Positions 8,073 to 15,873 of a stretch of DNA of 47,641 nucleotides are shown here, one piece after another. Made by a program: the position numbers and the translations under genes. Each line of letters begins with the position of its first letter. The stretch's first letter is position 1. The stretch comes from Parcubacteria group bacterium CG10_big_fil_rev_8_21_14_0_10_36_14 (GTDB lineage Bacteria > Patescibacteriota > Patescibacteriia > GCA-002772895). The notes beneath the pieces are model-generated. The model searched no databases and was not told the DNA's origin. It was given only the letters and a program-made list of their open reading frames with translations. The stretch is taken from contig PFCS01000064.1 of NCBI GenBank assembly GCA_002772895.1, positions 1-47,641 of the forward strand, in the 5' to 3' direction.

Positions 8073-9929
8073 ATGACTAAAGAAAATATAGAAACAATTC
8101 GTCATAGTTCGGCGCATCTTTTGGCTGCAGCTGTGCAAAAATTATATCCAAAAACCCTTTTCGGAGTAGGTCCTACTGTTGATAATGGATTCTATTATGA
8201 TATGGAAGTAAAAGATAGGGACGGAAAGGAAGCCGTGCTTAACGAGTCTGATTTGAAAAAAATAGAAAAACAAATGAAGAAAATGAAAGCTCAAGGACAA
8301 AAGTTTGTTCGTAAAGAAATGGGGATTCAGGCGGCAATTACAATGTTTAAAAAAATGGGGCAGATATACAAGGTTGAGCTTCTGAATGATTTAAAGAAAA
8401 AGGGGACAACACTGCTTCACGAAGACTCTGAAGGACAGGTGGGACTTGCAAAAAACGGAAAGGTGTCTATTTATCAACTTGGAGATTTCGTTGATTTGTG
8501 CCGAGGTCCGCATGTCGCCTCAACCAAAGAAATAAAAATTTTTAAACTGCAAAAACTCGCTGGCGCTTATTGGCGAGGAAATGAAAAAAATAAAATGTTG
8601 GCACGCGTCTACGGACTATCTTTTTTAACTGAAAAAGAGATGGAAGACTATTTGAAAATGTTGGTAGAAGCGGAACGTCGGGATCACAGAAAATTGGGAA
8701 AAGAATTAGAACTATTTTTGATTGACCCGATTGTTGGACTTGGGCTCCCAATGTGGTATCCAAAAGGCGCATTGATATGGAGAACAATAGAAGACTTTTG
8801 GTATGAAGAACATTTGAAAAACGGTTATAGTTTAACAAGAACTCCGCATATCGGTCATCGCGCGCTTTGGGAAACGTCCGGTCATTGGAATTTTTATAGC
8901 GATAGTATGTATCCGCCTATGGAAATTAATAAAAGCTTGGAAGATCTCAAAAAAGGCAGAAAAGGAGAGGGCAAATCAGAAGAATATTTAATAAAACCGA
9001 TGAATTGCCCATTTCATGTAAGAATCTATAAATCAAAACCGTGGTCATATCGTGATTTACCATTACGTTGGGCTGAATGCGGAACGGTTTATCGTTATGA
9101 AAAATCCGGAGAAATATCAGGGCTTACTCGTGTAAGAGGATTTACACAAGATGATGCGCATATAATTTGTACTGAAGAACAAGTAGAGGCAGAACTTAAA
9201 AGAGTTATAAAATTTATAAAAAATATATTTAGCACTTTTGGATTTAAGGAATATAAGATATATTTATCTTTACGTGATTCTAAAAATAAGAAAAAATATG
9301 CCGGAAATGACAAGGGTTGGGATTTTACCGAAAAATTATTGGAGCGTGTAGCAAAAAATGAAAAACTTGATTATGTAAAAGAAGAGGGTGAGGCTGCTTT
9401 TTATGGTCCAAAGCTTGATTTCAAGATAAAAGATGTTTTGGGAAGAGAATGGCAATGTTCAACCCTGCAGTTTGATTTTAATTTGCCAGAACGTTTCGAT
9501 ATGACGTTTACAAATGACAAAGGCAAGGATGAACGGCCATATATGCTTCATCGTGCTTTATTCGGATCTTTTGAGCGTTTTATCGGGCTTTTAATTGAGC
9601 ATTATGCCGGAGCCTTTCCATTATGGATCAGCCCTGTTCAGGTGCAGATTGTGCCAGTAGGCGGCACACACAAAAAACCATGTCGGGAATTGGCAGAAAA
9701 GTTTAGAGAAGCGGGTATTCGTGTATTTGTTGATGAGTCGGATGAAACGGTTGGCTACAAAATAAGAAAAGCAGAAAAAGAAAAGATTCCATACATGATT
9801 GTTATAGGAGATAAAGAAAAAGATTTGAAAAAGGTTTCGGTGCGTGAAAGAGGAAAGAAAGATACGATAGAACTAAAAACAGATGAGTTTATAAAAAATA
9901 TTTCAAAGGATATAAATAACAAGAAATAA
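8073..9929 (+). CDS. thrS: Threonine--tRNA ligase lacking the TGS domain
   Basis: Class II synthetase charging tRNA-Thr. At 618 residues it lacks the usual N-terminal TGS domain and begins at the editing domain: HSSAH (H11, H15) and CRGPH (C143, H147) are the editing-site residues. The catalytic core has C312 in MNCPFH as a zinc ligand, motif 2 around RVRGFTQDDAHI, and motif 3 near the HRALFGSFERF segment. The C-terminal anticodon-binding domain starts near ISPVQVQIVPVG. No Shine-Dalgarno is seen. A strong bidirectional terminator follows. Confidence 0.97.
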   Translation: MTKENIETIRHSSAHLLAAAVQKLYPKTLFGVGPTVDNGFYYDMEVKDRDGKEAVLNESDLKKIEKQMKKMKAQGQKFVRKEMGIQAAITMFKKMGQIYKVELLNDLKKKGTTLLHEDSEGQVGLAKNGKVSIYQLGDFVDLCRGPHVASTKEIKIFKLQKLAGAYWRGNEKNKMLARVYGLSFLTEKEMEDYLKMLVEAERRDHRKLGKELELFLIDPIVGLGLPMWYPKGALIWRTIEDFWYEEHLKNGYSLTRTPHIGHRALWETSGHWNFYSDSMYPPMEINKSLEDLKKGRKGEGKSEEYLIKPMNCPFHVRIYKSKPWSYRDLPLRWAECGTVYRYEKSGEISGLTRVRGFTQDDAHIICTEEQVEAELKRVIKFIKNIFSTFGFKEYKIYLSLRDSKNKKKYAGNDKGWDFTEKLLERVAKNEKLDYVKEEGEAAFYGPKLDFKIKDVLGREWQCSTLQFDFNLPERFDMTFTNDKGKDERPYMLHRALFGSFERFIGLLIEHYAGAFPLWISPVQVQIVPVGGTHKKPCRELAEKFREAGIRVFVDESDETVGYKIRKAEKEKIPYMIVIGDKEKDLKKVSVRERGKKDTIELKTDEFIKNISKDINNKK

Positions 9930-9959
9930 AAAATACCCCGATTAATCGGGGTATTTTTT
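9928..9959. terminator. Bidirectional terminator, thrS / 9968-10939
   Basis: A perfect palindrome centred on CCCCGATTAATCGGGG, flanked by A-runs on the left and T-runs on the right. It serves both converging genes. Confidence 0.92.
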
Positions 9960-9967
9960 ATTTCTTG

Positions 9968-10939
9968 TTATTTTTTTATTGAGAATCCGCCAAGATATAT
10001 TCTTGTTGTATCTTTTGGGAAAAGTCTGTCTACTACCTCGGCATATTTCTTGTTATGTTTTTTAAGATGTGTTTTATAGGCCGTATCTGTCGTTTTATAT
10101 TGTTTTAAAAGCACATCAAATTCTTCAGTATCTGCCGGGTCCAGCTTTCTTCTAATATTAAACTTTTTAAACAATCCACCTTTTATTACATCAAATCCAT
10201 ATTTGGAAAGTAAGGTGTTTTCAATCCTTTGAAGACGTTGATCCATAATTGCTAAGTTCTGCGAAGACGATTCATAGTCTTCATAAGAAACACCATCTCT
10301 TTCCATATTTTTTTTAAGTGAGTTATCAATAATTCTTCCTTGAACCTCAATAACTTCTTTTTTTTCATCCACATCCAGCTTATTTAAATCTGCCAGCATT
10401 TTTTGAGGATTGGTTTCTTTATTTGGTCTTACCCAGAGTTTTTCTAATTTTGCCAAAATATTATCTTTCTGCGAAGGAACTTCGCCCGGGCTAAACCATT
10501 CATATTCGTCGTCTATATCTGTTTCGCTAAAATCAAAATTACTATCAATTGATTCAGCCGATTTTTTTAAAGGTTGTTTCTCGGGTTTTTTTAGAGAGGC
10601 TTGCAATATTTCTGTTCGTTTTTTTGATAGATTATCTTTCCTTGTTTTTTCGTCTTCAATATCTTCGGAACCTATTATCATATCATCGGTTACTTCAAGC
10701 TTTTCTTCCGGTTCGCTTAAGGCTTCTCGCAAGATATCTATTCTTTTTTTAGCGAGAGATTCTTTTTTGCTTTCTTTTAGGACTTCTTCCAAAAGTCTAT
10801 CTTTTATTTCTTCAATCCGATTTTTTTTGGGTCTTTTGCTTTCGGCTTCTTTGGTTAATTCTCGAGCAAGTTCGAGAAGAGGACTACCTTCTAATTTTTT
10901 TCTAAATTCTCCTTGTATTGGGCTGAAATTTTTAGACAT
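9968..10939 (-). CDS. Acidic coiled-coil protein with internal repeats
   Basis: A 323-residue protein I do not recognise. It is strongly charged and mostly helical with no membrane segment. Residues 62-80 (LAKKRIDILREALSEPEEK) recur as 104-122 (LSKKRTEILQASLKKPEKQ), a period of 42, and residues 41-60 look like an older copy. A middle region (about 130-165) is acidic and disordered. The C-terminal half (about 200-323) looks like a separate helical domain ending RIYLGGFSIKK. It is a single gene facing thrS across a shared terminator and divergent from miaB. Confidence 0.68.
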   Translation of the reverse strand: MSKNFSPIQGEFRKKLEGSPLLELARELTKEAESKRPKKNRIEEIKDRLLEEVLKESKKESLAKKRIDILREALSEPEEKLEVTDDMIIGSEDIEDEKTRKDNLSKKRTEILQASLKKPEKQPLKKSAESIDSNFDFSETDIDDEYEWFSPGEVPSQKDNILAKLEKLWVRPNKETNPQKMLADLNKLDVDEKKEVIEVQGRIIDNSLKKNMERDGVSYEDYESSSQNLAIMDQRLQRIENTLLSKYGFDVIKGGLFKKFNIRRKLDPADTEEFDVLLKQYKTTDTAYKTHLKKHNKKYAEVVDRLFPKDTTRIYLGGFSIKK

Positions 10940-11001
10940 AGTATAAGAGTTAATATTATTAATTATATTATACCTTATTCTTGATATTTCGCATAATTTG
11001 T

Positions 11002-11007
11002 TATAAT
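11002..11007 (+). promoter_or_regulatory. Extended -10 element of miaB
   Basis: TGT then TATAAT (11002-11007) ends 10 nt before the miaB ATG, predicting a leader of about 4 nt. The -35 is weak. Confidence 0.5.
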
Positions 11008-11017
11008 ATAAGCGAAT

Positions 11018-12334
11018 ATGCCGAAGGATACAAAATATTATATTGCTACTTATGGATGCCAGATGAATAAATCAGACAGCGAGAGAATTGAGGCACTATT
11101 GGAATCGAGTGGTTTTAAACGCGCTTCTAAAGCAGAAGATGCTGATTTAATTTTGCTCAATACTTGTTCTGTTCGGCAAACGGCAGAAGACCGGATATAC
11201 GGAGCTCTTTATAACTTTTCTAAATTAAAGAGGAAGAAACCCCATTTATTACTTGGTGTGACGGGCTGTATGGCAGGAAGAGATAAGAATGGCATAATTC
11301 GTAAAAAATTATTTTCCGCTCTTCAGAATGGAGGAATAAAAGGAGGTCCAATAGATTTATTTTTTGAAATTAATGATTTAGCTAAGTTGCCGGAAATGAT
11401 AAGTAAAAAATGGAAAAATAAAGTTAAAAATACCCAAAAGCCTTATAGTTCAAATTATTTGAGTATTGCGCCTAAGCCGGCTGAGTGGTGGAGAGGAAGT
11501 GTTGTGATTCAGACGGGATGCTCTAAATATTGTACATATTGTGTTGTTCCGTATGCGCGTGGAACAGAGAAGAACAGGTCGGTTAACGCGATTTTGAAAG
11601 AAGCTCGCGCATTGGTTAAAAAAGGAGCAAAAGAGATAATTTTGCTTGGGCAAGCGGTAAACAGTCATCCAAAATTTGCAGAAATATTAAAAGAAATAAA
11701 TCAGCTGGAAGGTGTAAACCGCATTAGTTTTGCATCTGCTCACCCGATGCATATGACGCCGGAAATTATAAAGGCATTGGCATTGCCAAAAATGGTAAAT
11801 TATTTACATTTGCCTCTTCAGTCGGGGAATAATGATATCTTGCGTCGGATGAATCGTAATTATACTTGCGAGAAATATATAAAAATTATTGAGCGCGTTC
11901 GCAAGGCGCGTCCGAATATTGCTCTTGCGACAGATATTATTGTTGGTTTTTCAGGGGAAACGCGCAAGCAGTTTCAAGATACGGTTAGTTTATATAAAAA
12001 GTGTGACTTTGATTTGAGTTATAATGCGATGTATTCTCCACGTACAGGCACATCTGCATATCGTGCGCTTCGTGATGATGTTTCTCGGGAAGAAAAACGT
12101 CGGAGGTGGCGGATTTTGCAGGAATTGATGGAAAAAAATATATTACGGAAAAATAAAAAATACTTTGGGAAAATTGTTGAAGTATTAGTTGATGGGTGTA
12201 GAGCAGGGAAGTGTTACGGTCTATCGCGAGAATATAAACGAGTAGTTTTTAAGGGCGACAAATTTTTAATCGGTAAGATTTTGAACGTAAAAATAAATAA
12301 AACAAAAGAATGGGAGCTGGAAGGGGAATTATAG
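11018..12334 (+). CDS. miaB: tRNA-2-methylthio-N6-dimethylallyladenosine synthase
   Basis: Radical-SAM methylthiotransferase that adds the 2-methylthio group to i6A37 of tRNA. 438 residues. The N-terminal UPF0004 domain holds the auxiliary cluster cysteines C14 (YGCQMN), C50 (NTCSVR) and C84 (GCMAG). The radical-SAM motif C168-x3-C172-x2-C175 (CSKYCTYC) follows, and a TRAM domain ends the protein. MiaA, which makes its i6A substrate, is encoded 2.6 kb away at 14930. No Shine-Dalgarno; an intrinsic terminator lies just downstream. Confidence 0.95.
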   Translation: MPKDTKYYIATYGCQMNKSDSERIEALLESSGFKRASKAEDADLILLNTCSVRQTAEDRIYGALYNFSKLKRKKPHLLLGVTGCMAGRDKNGIIRKKLFSALQNGGIKGGPIDLFFEINDLAKLPEMISKKWKNKVKNTQKPYSSNYLSIAPKPAEWWRGSVVIQTGCSKYCTYCVVPYARGTEKNRSVNAILKEARALVKKGAKEIILLGQAVNSHPKFAEILKEINQLEGVNRISFASAHPMHMTPEIIKALALPKMVNYLHLPLQSGNNDILRRMNRNYTCEKYIKIIERVRKARPNIALATDIIVGFSGETRKQFQDTVSLYKKCDFDLSYNAMYSPRTGTSAYRALRDDVSREEKRRRWRILQELMEKNILRKNKKYFGKIVEVLVDGCRAGKCYGLSREYKRVVFKGDKFLIGKILNVKINKTKEWELEGEL

Positions 12335-12353
12335 AAAGTAAAGATTACAAAGC

Positions 12354-12379
12354 AAAAATCCGCAAAGAGCGGATTTTTT
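12354..12379. terminator. Bidirectional terminator, miaB / marR-like
   Basis: AAAAATCCGC (12354-12363) pairs with GCGGATTTTT (12369-12378), with A and T tracts on each side. It lies between convergent genes. Confidence 0.9.
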
Positions 12380-12401
12380 GGTAGCTTAATGTTTGCGAGC
12401 T

Positions 12402-12830
12402 TTATTTAATAGTTCCGCCAAGCTCAATGAGTAAATCCGAGAGGCCTGTTAATTTTTTAAGTTTAGTGGGAGGAAATACTTCCTCAGAAAATAATTCTGC
12501 CTTTTCAAGCGTTTCAGCCAAATTACGCCCGCCACTTGCCGTTATTGCAACGTAGCTTACTCGCGCATCGCGTGGAGCAACTTCTCTTTTTATTAGGCCA
12601 ATTTTTTCCATTGGAGCTAATATTCTCGTTACTCCCGAAGCGGTAAGACCCATTTTTTCAGCTAAATCAGTTCTGCGTATTTTTTTATCGTGAGATAGAT
12701 TGGTGTGGAATAAAATCACGAATTCGTTAAATCCAAGTCCATCTAAACCGCCATTAAAGCGACGGCTATTTTCTGTAAGGATTTTTGAGAGATTAATGAA
12801 TATTTTTAGTGAGGGGTTTATTGATTCCAT
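12402..12830 (-). CDS. MarR-family transcriptional regulator
   Basis: 142 residues, typical MarR length. A winged-helix core is visible: RTDLAEKMGLTASGVTRILAPMEKIGLI (about residues 54-81) is the helix-turn-helix. REVAPRDARVSYVAIT is the wing, with the conserved D-x-R at its tip. N- and C-terminal helices form the dimer interface. It is the last gene of the set with the UvrA-like and kinase genes, but has its own promoter, which contains a tandem repeat that may be its own operator. That suggests autoregulation. Ligand unknown. Confidence 0.9.
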   Translation of the reverse strand: MESINPSLKIFINLSKILTENSRRFNGGLDGLGFNEFVILFHTNLSHDKKIRRTDLAEKMGLTASGVTRILAPMEKIGLIKREVAPRDARVSYVAITASGGRNLAETLEKAELFSEEVFPPTKLKKLTGLSDLLIELGGTIK

Positions 12831-12858
12831 AATGTTGAAATATAGTTAATAATTACTT

Positions 12859-12896
12859 TATATATCAAGTATATATCAACTAGATAAATATGTCAA
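12859..12896 (-). promoter_or_regulatory. marR-like promoter with tandem operator-like repeat
   Basis: On the minus strand TTGACA (12896-12891), 17 nt, then TATACT (12873-12868). On the plus strand TATATATCAA occurs at 12859-12868 and again at 12870-12879, an 11-bp period overlapping the -10 and spacer. The -35 overlaps the stop codon of the upstream kinase gene. Confidence 0.65.
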
Positions 12897-13411
12897 ATAG
12901 GAGTATCTTTTAGTAGGTCTTGAATATCTTTATTGTTTTTTATGATTATATAGTTTTTTGCGTATTTTTTTAAGTATTCCTGATATTTTTTTAAAGATAA
13001 AAAGTTATTTGGTTTGTGAAAATAGTTATAAATCCGTTTCAAAAGTATAAAATCGCTTCCTACGGTTTTTTCTTTTGTAGAAAGTAATTTTTTTAAATAT
13101 CTGAATATAATTCTTTTATAAGGCGTAAATTCTGAGATTTGTAGAAATATTACTAAGTCAGCATTCTTCCAAAAAGGCAAGGCCGGTTCGCGCAATGCGC
13201 CTTCAACTATCCAGGAATCTTTACCTAATATTTCTTTAATTATTTCTACTTGTTTATTCTCGGTGCGTTCTATATCAAATTTTTTTTCAAATTTGATATC
13301 GTCAAAATCGTATTTTTCTATATTTAAAATATCTGACAATTTTTTTGCCAGAGTTGATTTTCCTGATGCCGGCATGCCGACTATAAATATTTTGTTCCCT
13401 TTTAACGACAT
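12893..13411 (-). CDS. P-loop kinase of the adenylate-kinase-like (FlaR-type) fold
   Basis: A 172-residue P-loop NTPase. The Walker A motif GMPASGKST is at residues 12-20. DFDDIKFE (about 35-42) and SWIVEGALREPALPFWKNADLVIFL place it with small kinases annotated as topology modulation (FlaR) or adenylate-kinase-like proteins. A lid-like basic stretch (YKRIIFRYLKKLL) follows. The true substrate is unknown. It starts 1 nt after the stop of the UvrA-like gene, so the two are coupled, and its stop codon lies within the -35 box of the MarR gene. Confidence 0.82.
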   Translation of the reverse strand: MSLKGNKIFIVGMPASGKSTLAKKLSDILNIEKYDFDDIKFEKKFDIERTENKQVEIIKEILGKDSWIVEGALREPALPFWKNADLVIFLQISEFTPYKRIIFRYLKKLLSTKEKTVGSDFILLKRIYNYFHKPNNFLSLKKYQEYLKKYAKNYIIIKNNKDIQDLLKDTPI

Positions 13412-13412
13412 G

Positions 13413-14840
13413 TTATTTTTTATTCATATCAACGGTATAATCAGAGTTGTTTATTATTTCTATTTTATTATCAGTAACCAATACTGTATTATTCTTGTCT
13501 ATTATTTTTTGTAAAACAGTAACCAAAACGGGTAAATCAGAGAGATGAAGTCCTTTTGTCGGCGTATCTAAAATATAAACGCATCTGTCGCCTAATTTTT
13601 TGGAAAGAACTTTTGCCAACCGGACTCTTTGCGCTTCGCCTCCGCTTAAAGAATCTGATTTTTGCCGTAATGTTAGATACCCCAGCCCCACTTCTTGTAA
13701 AAACCTTAGCTTTCTTTTTATTAATTTTGAATCTGAAAATATTTTGATTGCTTCATCAATCGTCATATTTAAGATGTCATCAATATTTGCCCCTTTATAT
13801 TTTACCGAAAGTATTTTTGGTGAAAAATTTTCTTCATCCTCAATTATTTTTTTGTTTACTATAAAATCCGATGATTTTAGTTTTGCTTTTTTTGAGGCAG
13901 GGAGGTCAGCATAAATATTTCTGATACTATTCCAAATATTGAGATATGTAACCGGCCGGCTCGTAGGATGGTCGGCGATAGAAGTTTGCTCTACTGAATA
14001 CGTTCTTCTGACGTATTGTTTCCCGATGATATTACTGACTCCGTTTTGTTCTCTAATTTTCCAAGCGTTTCGGCCTTTAAACAGTGCAGAATAGACGACA
14101 TTTAGGGTTGTTGATTTACCTGATCCGGTATTACCGTAAATACACGTCAGAGAAGAAAGAGGGAAGCTGAAAGTATAGTTTTTTAAATTATTTTTATTAA
14201 TATTTTGCAAAATAACGTTTTTTTTCTGCATTGTTTTTGCTTTTTTACTCAGATTTCTTTTATAATGGACAATCTCTGCTTTATTAGAAAACACATAATC
14301 GGCAGTAATGCTTTTGGATTTTTTAAATTGATTCAAATCTCCTTGAAAGATTATTTTTCCTCCGTATTTTCCGGATTTTGGACCAAACTCAATTATATAA
14401 TCTGCGCCTGCGATTATTTCTTTTGAATGTTCTATGGTGATAACCGATTTACCTTCTTTTATCAATTTTTTGAGCTTGTTTAACACGTTAGTGCTTTCTT
14501 CTATCGTTAGTCCTGCGCAAGGCTCATCAACAATTAATAATTCATTTTTTTTCAGGTTGGATATGGCTTTATCCAATCTTTGAAGGTTGTATTCCCCGAG
14601 GCTTAATTTTATATTTTTGGGAATGATTACTTTTTGTCCTACTGCGTATGTTTTTGGAGTTGTTGAAATGCTACACCCAACTTTTTCACCTTGAGAAAAT
14701 TTATATAAAATATCATAGATAAGAGAAGTTTTTCCGCTTCCACTGGGACCTGTCACCACCACCAATTTATGCAGTGGAATTGCTATAGAAATATTTTTTA
14801 GATTATGGATGTTGGCTTTTTTTATTATTATTGAGTTCAT
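13413..14840 (-). CDS. Half-size UvrA-like ABC ATPase with degenerate second site
   Basis: 475 residues against about 940 for UvrA. Both nucleotide-binding domains are present. Site 1: GPSGSGKT (31-38), LSLGE signature (79-83), LLIVDEP Walker B (101-107), switch His138. Site 2: GNTGSGKS (236-243), LSGGEAQR (398-405), Walker B YILDTP. The UvrA block around DHPTSRPVTYLNIW (290-303) and VKYKGANIDDIL is clear. Zinc-finger cysteines and the large UvrB-binding insertions are missing. In domain 2 the catalytic glutamate is threonine (T426) and the switch histidine is also replaced. A repair UvrA is unlikely. An ABC protein of the UvrA-like resistance type is possible, consistent with its MarR and kinase neighbours. 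Confidence 0.85.
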   Translation of the reverse strand: MNSIIIKKANIHNLKNISIAIPLHKLVVVTGPSGSGKTSLIYDILYKFSQGEKVGCSISTTPKTYAVGQKVIIPKNIKLSLGEYNLQRLDKAISNLKKNELLIVDEPCAGLTIEESTNVLNKLKKLIKEGKSVITIEHSKEIIAGADYIIEFGPKSGKYGGKIIFQGDLNQFKKSKSITADYVFSNKAEIVHYKRNLSKKAKTMQKKNVILQNINKNNLKNYTFSFPLSSLTCIYGNTGSGKSTTLNVVYSALFKGRNAWKIREQNGVSNIIGKQYVRRTYSVEQTSIADHPTSRPVTYLNIWNSIRNIYADLPASKKAKLKSSDFIVNKKIIEDEENFSPKILSVKYKGANIDDILNMTIDEAIKIFSDSKLIKRKLRFLQEVGLGYLTLRQKSDSLSGGEAQRVRLAKVLSKKLGDRCVYILDTPTKGLHLSDLPVLVTVLQKIIDKNNTVLVTDNKIEIINNSDYTVDMNKK

Positions 14841-14929
14841 TTTAGATAAATAAATTGTTAGTGTAGTCTTTTGCTTTACACACCTTTAATTATAGTTTAT
14901 TCTAAAAATATACTATTTTCAAGTTTATT

Positions 14930-15826
14930 ATGAAAAATAAATTACAAAAATTAATTGTTGTGCTTGGGCCAACTGCGAGCGGTAAGACAGAACTCGCTAT
15001 AAAACTAGCAAAGAAATTTAATGGCGAGATTGTTAATGCTGATTCGCGGGCGATTTATCGCGATATGAAAGTGGGTACCGATAGACCAGAAAAAAATGAA
15101 GGTGGCGTGCGTCATCATCTTGTTGGTTTTCTCCTGCCGGACAAGGATTTTAATTTAGCAGAATATAAACAACTAGCCGTGGGTAAGATAAATGATATTT
15201 TGCGTCGGGGAAAACAGCCTTTTTTGGTAGGCGGAACATGGCTTTATATTTCTGCAATTACGGATAATTTAGAAATCCCAAATGTAAAACCAAATAAATC
15301 CTGGCGCAAGGCACAGGAGAAATTTCAATCGGAAACGCTTTACAAAAAATTGCAAAGATTGGATTTATCGGCAGCAGAACGAATTCATCAAAATGATAAG
15401 CGCAGAATTATTCGCGCTCTTGAAGTAATTCATTTCAGTGGACAGCCAATATCAAAACAACAGAAAAAGGGCAAACCGATTTTTAATGTTTTGAAAATTG
15501 GAATAAAAAGAGATTTGGACGAGGTGGAGAAGAGAGTAAAGAAAAGAATAAAGATAAAAATGGGGGATGCATTAATTCGTGAGATCCGCCGTCTTTTAAA
15601 AAAATATAGCTCAAACTTGCCGGCGATGTCCAGCTTGGGTTATCCGGAAATGATAAAATATATAAAAGGCGAGCTTTCCAAAGAAGATGCGTTTTTTCTT
15701 CTGGCAAAGAACACGCGAAGGTTTGCAAGGTATCAGATAAATACTTTTCGTCAGGATAAAAATATTAAATGGGTGAAGAACTTGCAAGATGCAAGCAATA
15801 AAATAAAGGGTTTTCTAAAAAAATAA
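14930..15826 (+). CDS. miaA: tRNA dimethylallyltransferase
   Basis: Transfers dimethylallyl to A37 of tRNAs reading UNN codons, making the substrate of MiaB (11018). 298 residues, normal size. The P-loop GPTASGKT is at residues 13-20, followed by NADSRAIYRDMKVGTDRP, the family block holding the catalytic aspartate. VGGTWLYI and the NDKRRIIRALEV motif complete the match. It is divergent from the UvrA-like gene. No Shine-Dalgarno is visible. Confidence 0.96.
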   Translation: MKNKLQKLIVVLGPTASGKTELAIKLAKKFNGEIVNADSRAIYRDMKVGTDRPEKNEGGVRHHLVGFLLPDKDFNLAEYKQLAVGKINDILRRGKQPFLVGGTWLYISAITDNLEIPNVKPNKSWRKAQEKFQSETLYKKLQRLDLSAAERIHQNDKRRIIRALEVIHFSGQPISKQQKKGKPIFNVLKIGIKRDLDEVEKRVKKRIKIKMGDALIREIRRLLKKYSSNLPAMSSLGYPEMIKYIKGELSKEDAFFLLAKNTRRFARYQINTFRQDKNIKWVKNLQDASNKIKGFLKK

Positions 15827-15846
15827 AAAATCACGCCAAAAGGCGC
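15824..15846 (-). terminator. Probable gatB terminator
   Basis: On the minus strand GGCG/CGCC form a short hairpin (15834-15837 with 15842-15845, TTTT loop) followed by TGATTTTTTA. The stem is short, so confidence is moderate. Confidence 0.55.
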
Positions 15847-15852
15847 AATAAT

Positions 15853-15873
15853 TAAATGCTAATTGCTAAATGC
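15853..15873. repeat. Heptanucleotide tandem repeat at the gatB 3' end
   Basis: Three in-phase 7-mers TAAATGC, TAATTGC, TAAATGC. The last one runs into the gatB stop codon. Same consensus as 1295-1322. Confidence 0.65.

Noticed and set aside
10410-10946. 178-codon plus-strand reading frame opposite the coiled-coil gene
   Set aside because: Serine/phenylalanine-rich translation typical of the complement of a lysine/glutamate-rich gene.
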